Source: Subdoligranulum variabile (GTDB lineage: Bacteria > Bacillota > Clostridia > Oscillospirales > Ruminococcaceae). Taken from it: a stretch of DNA of 42,815 nt. The stretch lies in the NCBI GenBank assembly GCA_004554775.1, contig SFKI01000022.1, positions 1-42,815 of the forward strand. The letters run 5' to 3'. Shown in pieces: positions 31,642-39,682 of the stretch; position 1 is the stretch's first letter; every line of letters begins with the position of its first letter. Below the pieces are notes generated by a model. The model was not told the origin of the DNA, did no database searches, and worked only from the letters and a program-made list of their open reading frames with translations. The position numbers and the translations under genes are program-made.

Positions 31642-31671
31642 GGCTCCCCTGGAGGGGAGCCTTTTATTTTA
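31642..31671 (+). terminator. Terminator after the C39-like gene
   Basis: GGCTCCCC-TGGA-GGGGAGCC (31642-31661) followed by TTTTATTTT. It has the same GGCTCCCC stem as 18208-18227, suggesting one terminator-repeat type is reused across the genome. Confidence 0.9.
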
Positions 31672-31695
31672 ACACCGTAAAGCGGCGTTTTTCTT

Positions 31696-32326
31696 TTAAA
31701 ACTCCATCCTCTTCCTCGCGCGCTTCCCGTACAGCACCAGCGCTACCACTAACGTGGCGGCTTCGCCCAGGGCCAGGGGCCACCAGACGAGGGCGACATT
31801 TTCCGGGCCGGTCACCAGGCAGGTCAGCGCCCAGACCGGGGGCAGTACAAACAATACCTGCCGGCACAGCGAGATCACAAGTGACTCCACACCGCATTCC
31901 AGCGCCTGGAACACACCCTGGAACGCGATGCACAGCCCAGCAAACAAAAAGCCCAGCGAAACGATGCGCATGCAGTCCACGCACATGGCATGGGTGGTAG
32001 CAGACAGCGAGAACAGCCCCGCCAGCGGCTGGGCAAACAGCTCGACCCCGGCCCAGGCCCAGCAGCCGGGCCAGCAGCGCGTTGGTGCCTACGCCGGTGC
32101 CGATGGACACCGCCACCATAAACAGCTGCACCGGGAACGCCAGGCTCAGCGCTGTCAGCGCGGTCTCTCCGCCCGACACCATGCGCGCCAGGTAGGCGCT
32201 GTCCACCACGTTGTAAGCCGCCTGCAGGATCATGGACACCACGATCGGCGCGCCGATGCGGGCCAGCAGCCCGGGCACCGGCTCGGCCGCCATCGGGTTT
32301 TGGGGTTGATTTTGCTGCATATACAT
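31696..32326 (-). pseudogene. MATE efflux transporter with large internal deletion
   Basis: The N-terminal part (from ATG 32320; AGGAGGG upstream) reads PVPGLLARIGAPIVVSMILQ, YNVVDSAYLARMVSGGETAL and GTGVGTNALLARLLGLGR, the start of a MATE multidrug exporter. Near 32050-32060 the frame changes and a second frame continues to 31696 with LFAQPLAGLFSLSATTHAM, QGVFQALECGVESLVISLCR and a charged end, the C-terminal third of the same family. MATE proteins are about 440-460 residues; only about 210 remain, so roughly TM3-TM8 are gone and the join is out of frame. It is non-functional. Confidence 0.85.
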
Positions 32327-32352
32327 TTTCCCTCCTGTAAAAAAGCACAAAA

Positions 32353-32405
32353 AAATAACGAGTGGCGCGATAACCGGATTTACGCAGTTACGCCACTCGT
32401 TATTT
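32353..32405 (-). terminator. Terminator of the Xaa-Pro aminopeptidase gene
   Basis: A perfect 15-bp stem (AAATAACGAGTGGCG at 32353-32367 and its complement at 32391-32405), with an inner TAAC/GTTA pair in the 23-base loop. It is followed on the minus strand by TTTTGTGC. Confidence 0.8.
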
Positions 32406-32487
32406 ATTTTTATTGTACCAACTTTCCCCGGGAAAAGCAAAGGTGGTTTTGCACAAAGATTTTTGGGTTCACCAAATGGTTTTTATA

Positions 32488-34275
32488 TTACCGGCCGATG
32501 GGTGCGCACTTATTCTTCAGCCACACCTTTTCGTCCTCGGTCAGGCGGGGGCTGAGCATCTCGTAGACGTGCGCATGGTAGTCGTTCAGCCAGTTGATCT
32601 GGTCACGGCTCAGCTCGTCCACCAGCACGGGGGTGGTGTCGATGGGCACCAGCGTCAGCGGGGCAAAGCCCAGCCAATGGCCGTACTGGTTCTCGCCCAG
32701 GTCGATGCACTCCAGCTCGTTCTCGATGCGGATGCCGACCTCGTCGGTCTCGTAGATGCCCGGCTCGTCGGTGATGGTCATGCCGGGCTTGAAGATGATG
32801 GGGTTGTTCGGGCGCAGGCTCTGCGGGCCCTCGTGTACGCCGGAGATAAAGCCCACGCCATGGCCGGTGCCGCAGCGGTAGTTGATCTTGTGCGCCCAGA
32901 CGGGGCCGCGGGCGAAGGTATCCAGCGCAAAGCCGGTGCAGTAATCCAGGAACACCGCACGCGCCATGTCGATATGGCTTTGCAGCACGTAGGTGTAATA
33001 GCGGCGCTCGTTGTCGGTCAGCGGGCCGACGGTGTAGGTACGGGTGATGTCGGTGGTGCCGCAGTCATACTGGCCGCCGTTGTCCACCAGCAGGAAGCCT
33101 TTCGGCTCGATCTTGCTGTTGACGTCGCCCTCGGCATGGTAGTGCATCATGGCAGCGTTGGCACCGTAGGCCGCGATGGTGGAAAAGCTGTCCTCAAAGT
33201 AGCCGGGCATCTCGGCACGGCGCTTTTGCAGCATCGTCTCAATATCGGTCTCGTAGAGCGTCTCGCCGTTGGCCATCGCTTTTTCAAGGTCCATCTGGAA
33301 CCGCACGACCGCCACACCGTCACGAACATGGCACTCGCGGATGTTCTCAAGCTCGGTCGGGTTCTTGATGCCCTTCAGCGCAAAGATCGGGTCGGCACCG
33401 GCCACGGTCTTGTGGGCGGTCAGCGCCGTGTACAGGTCGTAGTTGGTGGCCTTTTTGTCAACGAGGAACACCTCATCGGCAGGCAAGGCATGCACGGCGT
33501 CGAGCAATTCGTTATAGCCGCGCACAGTCACGCCGCAGGCGGCCAGCTTGGCGGCATCGGCGTCGCTCAGGCGGCCATCAGCCAAAAACAGCGTGCAGGC
33601 GTCCTTTGTAACCAGTGCATAGGCCACGGCCAGCGGGGTGCAGGGCAGGTCGCGGGCGCGCAGGTTCAGCAGCCAGCCCACACAGTCCAGGCCGGTCACG
33701 GCCAGGGCGGTGGCACCGGCCTTTTCCAGCTCACCACGCACAAGGCCGATGCGGTCAGCGGCGGTCGCGCCGGTCTGGTCGGGGGTCAGCAGCTCGCAGG
33801 CGGTGTCGGGCAGCGGCTTGCGCTCGCCGGTGGCATCCCAGATGGCGCTGGCCACGTCCTGGCTCTTGAGGGCAGCTCCGCTCTTGGCCAGGGCGGCGGC
33901 GTATTCTTCCGCCAGGGTGGCAGGCACGCAGCTGCCGTCCAGCAGCAGGGTTTCACCCGCCGCAAAGTTGGCGGTCAGGTAGTCGGCCACCGTGGGCACA
34001 CCGGCGGAACCAGCGTGCATGCACCGGATCTCGGTCCCGGCCAGCTGCTTGTCAGCCTGAACGTAGAAACGGCCATCGCACCACAGGGCGCTGCCGTGCT
34101 GGTTGACCACGAAGGTCGAGTTCTCGCCGGTAAAGCCGGAGAACCAGGGCAGGGCGTTGTAGTAGTCGGGCAGGTATTCGCTGCAATGGGGGTCGCTGGT
34201 CATCAGCAGCACACCGTCGGCCCCGGCTGCCTTGGCAGCGGCGCGCAGTGCGGCGATTTTTTCGTTGGTAGTCAA
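32488..34275 (-). CDS. Xaa-Pro aminopeptidase, long M24B type
   Basis: A 595-residue aminopeptidase P, the long form with two creatinase-like N-domains (about 1-150 and 165-320) and an M24 catalytic domain (about 325-540). Metal-site signatures are visible: LLVDNGGQYDCGTTDITRT (two Asp), GTGHGVGFISGVHEGPQ (His), TDEPGIYE (Glu) and GIRIENELE (Glu). It removes N-terminal residues that precede proline, acting in the cytoplasm. The start codon is TTG at 34275, with AAAAAGGAGC at correct spacing; no ATG is available in the right place. It reads away from the CobW-like gene and ends at its own terminator. Confidence 0.94.
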   Translation of the reverse strand: MTTNEKIAALRAAAKAAGADGVLLMTSDPHCSEYLPDYYNALPWFSGFTGENSTFVVNQHGSALWCDGRFYVQADKQLAGTEIRCMHAGSAGVPTVADYLTANFAAGETLLLDGSCVPATLAEEYAAALAKSGAALKSQDVASAIWDATGERKPLPDTACELLTPDQTGATAADRIGLVRGELEKAGATALAVTGLDCVGWLLNLRARDLPCTPLAVAYALVTKDACTLFLADGRLSDADAAKLAACGVTVRGYNELLDAVHALPADEVFLVDKKATNYDLYTALTAHKTVAGADPIFALKGIKNPTELENIRECHVRDGVAVVRFQMDLEKAMANGETLYETDIETMLQKRRAEMPGYFEDSFSTIAAYGANAAMMHYHAEGDVNSKIEPKGFLLVDNGGQYDCGTTDITRTYTVGPLTDNERRYYTYVLQSHIDMARAVFLDYCTGFALDTFARGPVWAHKINYRCGTGHGVGFISGVHEGPQSLRPNNPIIFKPGMTITDEPGIYETDEVGIRIENELECIDLGENQYGHWLGFAPLTLVPIDTTPVLVDELSRDQINWLNDYHAHVYEMLSPRLTEDEKVWLKNKCAPIGR

Positions 34276-34431
34276 AACGGATCGCTCCTTTTTCTAGTAA
34301 AATAGTTGCGCAGAGTAAGAATATCATATCACTTTCTTAGGAAATAATAAAGGGGTGGGGCTTTTCTGCGATAAATTTTCAAAAAATTCAAAATTTCCCG
34401 CGCAAAAAGGCCCGAAACCCCTTGACGCGTT

Positions 34432-34471
34432 TGTTATAATGATATTAGCAGTTAAACACATATATTGCTAA
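34432..34471 (+). promoter_or_regulatory. Extended -10 promoter and possible operator of the metallo-GTPase pair
   Basis: TGT-TATAAT (34432-34440) is a consensus extended -10. Directly after it is a spaced inverted repeat, TTAGCA (34445-34450) and TGCTAA (34466-34471). An operator there would block transcription start, as expected for a metal-sensing repressor, but it does not match a Zur box I can recite. Confidence 0.45.
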
Positions 34472-34503
34472 CATGCTTGAACATTTGAATAGAGGTAACT
34501 ATC

Positions 34504-35724
34504 ATGGCAGAAAACAAGACCAAGATCGACATTTTCTCCGGCTTTTTGGGGGCCGGCAAAACCACGCTGATCAAAAAGCTGATCCAGGAAGCGTTCAAGG
34601 GCGAGAAGATCGTCCTGATCGAGAACGAGTTTGGCGAGATCGGCATCGACGGCGGCTTCATGCGTGAGGCCGGCATTCAGGTCAATGAGCTGAACTCCGG
34701 CTGCATCTGCTGCAGCCTGGTGGGAGACTTCCGCGAGGCCCTGAAGAAGGTCGTTGAGACCTACCACCCCGACCGCATCCTCATCGAGCCGTCCGGCGTC
34801 GGCAAGCTGTCTGATGTGACCCGCGCGGTCGAGGGTGTTGGCGAGACCCTGCCTGTCGTGCTGAACAGCTTTGTCACTGTCGCCGACGTGAACAAGGTCA
34901 AGATGTATATGAAAAACTTCGGCGAGTTCTACGACGACCAGGTCAGCCATGCTTCCTGCATCATCCTGAGCCGCACCGGCAACGCCAGCGAGGAAAAGAT
35001 CGCTGCCGCCGTTGCCCTGCTGGCCGAGAAGAACCCCACCGCCACCATCGTGACCACCGACTGGACCGCCCTGACCGGTGCGCAGATCGTTTCCGTCATG
35101 GACGGCAAGCGTGACCTGGTGGCTGAACTGCTGGCCGAGGCCAAGGCTTCCAACGAGGCCCACGCCGAGGAGGACGAGCACGGACACCATCATCACCACC
35201 ACCATGACGATGACGACGAGCACGAGTGCTGCGGCCACCATCATCATGACGATGACGACGACGATGATGACGAGGATGAGCACGAGCATCACCATCACGA
35301 CCACGATGAGCATTGCTGCCACCATGACCATGATGAGCACGACCATGATCATCACGACGATGACGAGGATGACCACGACGAGCATGAGCATCATCACGAG
35401 CATGGCGAGCACTGCTGCTGCGGTCATCACCATCATCACCACGACCACGACGCCGACGAGGTGTTCACCAGCTGGGGCAAGGAGACGGCCCACAAGTACA
35501 GCCGCGAGGATCTGGACAGCGCCCTGGAAAAGCTGGACAGCTGCGCTTACGGCATGATCCTGCGCGCCAAGGGCATCGTAGACGGCGGCGACACCTGGTA
35601 CGAATTCGACATGGTTCCCGGCGAGCACGAGATCCGCACCTGCGGCCCCGATGTCACCGGCAAGCTGTGCGTCATCGGCTCTAACCTGAAGGAGCACGAG
35701 ATTGCCGAGTTGTTTCGCGTCTGA
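34504..35724 (+). CDS. CobW/COG0523-type metal GTPase with long His/Cys-rich insert
   Basis: A 406-residue G3E-family GTPase, a group of metallochaperones often tied to zinc. Walker A GFLGAGKTT (13-21), the CxCC motif in NSGCICC (Cys67, 69, 70), Walker B-like IEPSG (94-98) and a CobW C-terminal domain (about 325-406) are visible. Between the GTPase and C-terminal domains lies an insert (about 220-318) with about 42 His, 7 Cys (CC at 242-243 and 271-272, CCC at 304-306) and many Asp/Glu. Family members often have short His stretches here; this one is exceptionally long. It should bind many metal ions, as store or delivery buffer. The ATG has AGAGGTAAC upstream. The next gene is a second CobW-like protein. 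Confidence 0.93.
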   Translation: MAENKTKIDIFSGFLGAGKTTLIKKLIQEAFKGEKIVLIENEFGEIGIDGGFMREAGIQVNELNSGCICCSLVGDFREALKKVVETYHPDRILIEPSGVGKLSDVTRAVEGVGETLPVVLNSFVTVADVNKVKMYMKNFGEFYDDQVSHASCIILSRTGNASEEKIAAAVALLAEKNPTATIVTTDWTALTGAQIVSVMDGKRDLVAELLAEAKASNEAHAEEDEHGHHHHHHHDDDDEHECCGHHHHDDDDDDDDEDEHEHHHHDHDEHCCHHDHDEHDHDHHDDDEDDHDEHEHHHEHGEHCCCGHHHHHHDHDADEVFTSWGKETAHKYSREDLDSALEKLDSCAYGMILRAKGIVDGGDTWYEFDMVPGEHEIRTCGPDVTGKLCVIGSNLKEHEIAELFRV

Positions 35725-35803
35725 TACGCAAACGATGTTCATTCCCGTGCGGGCAGACCTGCTCTGACCGCAAATTGTACGATTTACCGAAAGGATTCCC
35801 ACC

Positions 35804-36781
35804 ATGGCAAAACAGATCCCGGTTTACCTGTTTGTCGGTCAGCTGGAAAGCGGCAAGACCAAGTTCATCCAGGAAACGATGGAAGACCCCAACTTTGATT
35901 CCGGCGACAAGACCCTGCTGCTTGTCTGCGAGGAAGGCGAGCTGGAATACGAACCCTCGCGGTTCGCGTTTGGCGGCGTGCATGTCGCCCAGATCGAGGA
36001 CAAGAGCGAGTTGACCCCCGAAAACCTGACCGCGCTGGAGAAAAAGTCCGGCTGCGGCCGTGTTATCATCGAGTACAACGGCATGTGGCTGGTGCAGGAA
36101 TTGTACGATGCCATGCCGGATAACTGGCTGGTATACCAGTGCCTGGCTACCGCCGACGGCACCACCATCAAGACCTATGCGGGTGACAACGCCATGCGCG
36201 GCCTGCTGCTGGACAAGCTGCGCGGCAGCGAACTGCTGGTCGTCAACCGTGCGGAGGCCGTGAACGACGACGAGAGCCGCCAGCTCATCCACAAGCTGGT
36301 GCGCCAGGCCAGCCGCCGCTGCGATATTGCCTACGAGTTCAAGGATGGCAGCGTCGCTTACGACGACATCCCCGACCCGCTGCCGTTTGACATCAACGCC
36401 CCGATCATCGAGATCCCCGAGGAGTTCTTCGGCGTGTGGTACATGGACTGCATGGATGACCCGAAGAAATATGACGGTAAGACGGTGAAATATCTGGCCC
36501 AGGTCTGCCAGACCCCGCAGGCCGGCAAGGGTGCGTTCGTGCCCGGCCGCTTCGCCATGACCTGCTGCGTGCAGGATATCCAGTTTGTCGGCATGCCCTG
36601 CAAGTACGACGACTACAAGTCGCTGGAGCAGCGCAGCTGGATCACCATTACCGCCAAGATCAACGTCAAGTACCACCCCATCTACAAGGGCCAGACCCCC
36701 GATTCCACCGGCCCGGTGCTGACGGCCCTTTCCGTGGAGCCTGCCGAAAAGCCCACCCAGGACGTGGTCATGTTCAGCTGA
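35804..36781 (+). CDS. CobW-like P-loop protein fused to YcgQ/DUF1980-like domain
   Basis: A 325-residue protein. The N-terminal part (about 1-200) is a G3E-type P-loop domain: GQLESGKT (12-19) is a good Walker A and VVNRAE (146-151) stands at the base-recognition motif. It lacks the CxCC metal motif that COG0523 members carry. The C-terminal part (about 205-300) matches the TIGR03943/DUF1980 end of YcgQ-type proteins: DGKTVKYLAQVC, FVPGRFAMTCCVQDIQFVGM (245-264) and QRSWITITAKI. YcgQ usually pairs with a permease (YcgR) in zinc-limited operons, so a metal-uptake role fits. The ribosome site AAAGGA is at normal spacing. It lies 79 bases after the His-rich GTPase and ends at a strong terminator, so the two form an operon. 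Confidence 0.85.
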   Translation: MAKQIPVYLFVGQLESGKTKFIQETMEDPNFDSGDKTLLLVCEEGELEYEPSRFAFGGVHVAQIEDKSELTPENLTALEKKSGCGRVIIEYNGMWLVQELYDAMPDNWLVYQCLATADGTTIKTYAGDNAMRGLLLDKLRGSELLVVNRAEAVNDDESRQLIHKLVRQASRRCDIAYEFKDGSVAYDDIPDPLPFDINAPIIEIPEEFFGVWYMDCMDDPKKYDGKTVKYLAQVCQTPQAGKGAFVPGRFAMTCCVQDIQFVGMPCKYDDYKSLEQRSWITITAKINVKYHPIYKGQTPDSTGPVLTALSVEPAEKPTQDVVMFS

Positions 36782-36800
36782 TTTTCCTTACAAATACTTT

Positions 36801-36847
36801 GCCCCCTGCCCGCGCACATCCGCGCCTGGCAGGGGGCTTTTACTTTG
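36801..36847 (+). terminator. Terminator of the metallo-GTPase operon
   Basis: GCCCCCTGCC (36801-36810), 17-base loop, GGCAGGGGGC (36828-36837), then TTTTACTTTG. Confidence 0.9.
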
Positions 36848-36927
36848 TTATACTGTGATATAGGGTCTGGCTTTTTCTGTGTGGTTACGCTATGCTAACC
36901 ACAAGATCACACTTTGAGAGGACTTGT

Positions 36928-37145
36928 ATGAAGGCTCCCCTTGAGGGGTGGCTGGATGGCTGTTCATGCTCCTACGGCAAAGGGAGCGTAGGGGCGCACA
37001 TTATGCGCCCGTGCCAGTTTAGCGGCAGCGCAAACCCCTGCGGGCTCGTCCCTATAGCCGCCATTCGGTTGCATGTAGGGGCGGTGCCCCCTACGCCTCG
37101 ATGGGTACGCGTGCATTACGGGTGGATATGGAATCCGCCCCTACG
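36928..37145. repeat. Repeat cluster with three TAGGGG units
   Basis: Most of the 430-base gap 36782-37212. A GGCTCCCCTTGAGGGG hairpin fragment (about 36933) is followed by units at 36988-37013 (core CGCA-CATTA-TGCG), 37074-37095 (GTAGGGGCGGTGCCCCCTACG, nearly a minimal palindrome) and 37118-37145 (inverse, core GGAT-ATGGA-ATCC). A GCGGCAGCGCA linker near 37021 matches 23670-23681. No gene is visible in the gap. Confidence 0.8.
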
Positions 37146-37212
37146 TCAGCTGAGAGCTTTGGCCCCGGAGGGGGCAAGCGAAAGCCGCAAATAAATCAGC
37201 TCTCCGCCACCG

Positions 37213-37998
37213 CTACCAGATATTTATAGATCTGCGGCTATACGCAAACAACGTTGCACGGGTAGAAACGATATTGACAGGATTCAGCACCGTATGCACT
37301 GCACTGCCCGGCGTATTGTAGTAATTGTAAATCGGCGTAGACAATGCGTAGAACTTTTCAGCATAGCGGATATAGCTCAGGTTAAAATACAGATCCTCGG
37401 ACCAATCCATGTCCTCGGCGCAAATAATGTCATCGTGGGCGTGGACAATGTCGGCGCGGTAGAGTTTATTCCACATCACACCGTAATAAAAGCTGGCCGG
37501 TTCCTGCATCAGCCCTGCGGCGAACTCCTCTTTCGTCATGGCACCCTCCAGCAAAAAGCCAAAGGTCTGCACCTTGGTCGGGCGCTCGGGGCGGTCGCTG
37601 TTTTCGCTGCGCGGGCGCGGCGGCGTGATGCGGTTATAATGCGCGATCACCAGGTCGGCGCCGCTTTCCTCGGCCCGCGCCACCAGCATTTCAGTCGCGT
37701 AGGGCTGGATGGTATCGTCGGTATCCACAAACTGCAAATACTTGCCCCGGGCCTGCCGCAGCCCCAGGTTGCGGGTCGCTGCCACGCCGCTGTTGGCCTT
37801 GTCGATCAGCACAATGCGGTCATCGACCCGGGCGTACATTGCGCACACCTGCAGGCTGACATCCTTGCTGCCGTCGTTCAGCAGCAAAATTTCGATATTT
37901 TTATAGGTCTGGCGGCGGATGCTCTCCACGCAGCGGGCAATATGATCCTGTGCGTTGTAAATGGGTACAATAATACTGACAAGCGGTTGTTCCGGCAT
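37213..37998 (-). CDS. Family 2 glycosyltransferase, probably shortened at the C-terminus
   Basis: A 261-residue GT-A fold enzyme. The nucleotide-sugar site is typical: VSIIVPIYNAQDHIARCVESI, EILLLNDGSKD, NSGVAATRNLGLRQARGKYLQFVDTDD (the DxD motif) and a later EDMDWSEDLYFNL. It should transfer a sugar from a nucleotide sugar on the inner face of the membrane. The normal tail of such proteins appears to be missing: after ATLFAYSR the frame ends RSINIW, whereas one other frame continues PQIYKYLVAVAES to a stop at 37196, as expected for the family end. A small out-of-frame deletion near 37230 would explain this. The ATG at 37998 has AAGGAGGG upstream. Activity is uncertain. Confidence 0.85.
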   Translation of the reverse strand: MPEQPLVSIIVPIYNAQDHIARCVESIRRQTYKNIEILLLNDGSKDVSLQVCAMYARVDDRIVLIDKANSGVAATRNLGLRQARGKYLQFVDTDDTIQPYATEMLVARAEESGADLVIAHYNRITPPRPRSENSDRPERPTKVQTFGFLLEGAMTKEEFAAGLMQEPASFYYGVMWNKLYRADIVHAHDDIICAEDMDWSEDLYFNLSYIRYAEKFYALSTPIYNYYNTPGSAVHTVLNPVNIVSTRATLFAYSRRSINIW

Positions 37999-38122
37999 GG
38001 CGGGTGCCCTCCTTTTTATAATACACTCACAATACCATAATTTTGCCCGCTTTTCAATGGAAAAAGCCGCCGTAATGTGGTATGATGGTAAAAAGCGTTC
38101 CGCGAGAAATGAGGATTTTTTT

Positions 38123-39613
38123 ATGAAAGAAAGCATCGTCCGCCTTCGCGCGCTGGAAAAACAGCGCTTTGCCTACCGCTACGCCCTGAACGTGGTGGAT
38201 TTTGACGCCGAGACCATCGCCCCCGAGGGCAGCGCCGACGGCCGTGCCGAAGCCTGCGAGGTGCTGAGCCGCGCCGACTTTGACCTGCTGGTCAACGATG
38301 ACACCGCCGCCCTGCTGCGCCAGGCCGCACAGGACGCCGAGACCGAGCAGGAGCGTGCCGAGGTGCGCGAATTGCAGCGCACCTACGACCAGATCTCCAA
38401 AATTCCGGCCGACGAGTACGCCGCCTTTACCAAGCTGACCCAGCAGAGCGTCCCCGCCTGGGTCAAAGCCAAGCGCACCAATGATTTCAGCGTGTTTGCG
38501 CCGTATCTGGAAAAAATCGTTGCCGCCCGCCGTGCGCAGGCCCGCTATTTTGCGCCCGACCGCGACCCCTACGAAGTGCTGCTGGACCAGTACGAACATG
38601 GCCTGACCATTGCCCAGTGCGATGAATTTTTTGCCACGCTGCGCGAGACCATCGTGCCGCTGCTGGCCGATATCCGCGCCCGCGGCGCTGCCATCCGCAC
38701 CGATTTTCTTGACCAGGACTGGCCCATTGACGCCCAGCGCAAGGTCAGCGAAAAGATCATGCAGCTGTGGGGCCTGGATCCGGCGCACTGCTACCTGGCC
38801 GAGAGCGAGCACCCCTTTACGACCGAGTTCTGGCGCGGCGATGTGCGCATCACCACCCACTACATGCCGCGCGACATGTTCAGCAACCTGTACAGTGTGG
38901 CGCACGAGGGCGGCCATGCCCTGTACGAGCTGAACATCGACCCCGCCTACGACTGCACCGCTGTGACGGGCGGCGCGACGATGGGCATCCACGAGAGCCA
39001 GAGCCGCCTGTTTGAGAACTACGTCGGCCGCAGCCGCGCCTTTGTACACTGCCTGTACCCCACCCTGCGCGAGCTGTTCCCCACCCAACTGGCCGACGTG
39101 AGCGAGGAAGAGATCTGGCGCGCTGTCAACCGTGCCGAGCCGGGCTTGATCCGTACCGAGGCCGACGAGCTGACCTACGCGCTGCACATCATGGTGCGCT
39201 ACGAGATCGAAAAGGCGCTGATCCAGGGCACACTGGCCGTAGCCGACCTGCCCGCCGCCTGGAACGCCAAGTACAAAGAGTACCTCGGCGTCGCTGTGCC
39301 CGACGATGCCCACGGCTGCTTGCAGGATATCCACTGGTCGATGGGCGACATCGGCTACTTCCCCAGTTACGCGCTGGGCAGCGCCTACGGTGCACAGGCC
39401 ATCGCCGACCTGCGCAAGACGATGGACCTGGATGCCCAGTGGGCTGCCGGAGACATGGAACCGCTGAAGGCCGCGCTGAAAGACCGCGTATGGCAGTGGG
39501 GCAGCATGAAAGAGCCGCAGTGGCTGGTGCAAAGCCTGTGCGGCGGCAAGTTTGACCCGCACTACTTTACCCGCTATCTGAAAGAAAAATATACTGCGCT
39601 GTACGAGCTGTAA
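38123..39613 (+). CDS. M32 family (Taq-type) metallocarboxypeptidase
   Basis: A 496-residue cytoplasmic zinc/cobalt carboxypeptidase that trims C-terminal residues other than proline. The HEXXH motif is HEGGH (261-265) in SVAHEGGHALYELNI; the following GIHESQSRLFENYVGRS and EADELTYALHIMVRYEIEK carry the conserved third ligand and substrate residues. Length equals the family norm (about 500). The ATG at 38123 has GAGGATT upstream; the open frame extends further up but without a ribosome site. It reads away from the glycosyltransferase and ends at a shared convergent terminator. Confidence 0.95.
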   Translation: MKESIVRLRALEKQRFAYRYALNVVDFDAETIAPEGSADGRAEACEVLSRADFDLLVNDDTAALLRQAAQDAETEQERAEVRELQRTYDQISKIPADEYAAFTKLTQQSVPAWVKAKRTNDFSVFAPYLEKIVAARRAQARYFAPDRDPYEVLLDQYEHGLTIAQCDEFFATLRETIVPLLADIRARGAAIRTDFLDQDWPIDAQRKVSEKIMQLWGLDPAHCYLAESEHPFTTEFWRGDVRITTHYMPRDMFSNLYSVAHEGGHALYELNIDPAYDCTAVTGGATMGIHESQSRLFENYVGRSRAFVHCLYPTLRELFPTQLADVSEEEIWRAVNRAEPGLIRTEADELTYALHIMVRYEIEKALIQGTLAVADLPAAWNAKYKEYLGVAVPDDAHGCLQDIHWSMGDIGYFPSYALGSAYGAQAIADLRKTMDLDAQWAAGDMEPLKAALKDRVWQWGSMKEPQWLVQSLCGGKFDPHYFTRYLKEKYTALYEL

Positions 39614-39627
39614 CCGCAGTAAAAATT

Positions 39628-39660
39628 CCCGCCCGTCGCTTACGCGACGGGCGGGATCGT
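39628..39660. terminator. Bidirectional terminator between carboxypeptidase gene and malG
   Basis: CCCGCCCGTCGC-TTAC-GCGACGGGCGGG (39628-39655), a perfect 12-bp stem. ATCGTTTATT follows on plus and AATTTTTACTG on minus, serving both convergent genes. Confidence 0.9.
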
Positions 39661-39682
39661 TTATTGCCTATTTACGCCAAAA

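Noticed and set aside
32413..34305. 630-codon plus-strand open frame opposite the Xaa-Pro aminopeptidase
   Set aside because: Antisense shadow of a gene with a full M24 metal site; the composition is Val/Gly/His-rich and unlike a real protein.
35161..35456. Periodic CAC/CAT/GAC DNA as a CRISPR-like or simple-repeat array
   Set aside because: The periodicity is the His/Asp-rich coding insert in frame; no unit with constant repeats and unique spacers is present.
34468..35805. Long minus-strand frame opposite the His-rich GTPase, with Val/Met/Ile-rich stretches
   Set aside because: The apparent membrane segments are the reverse reading of His and Asp codons; the plus strand has clear GTPase motifs.
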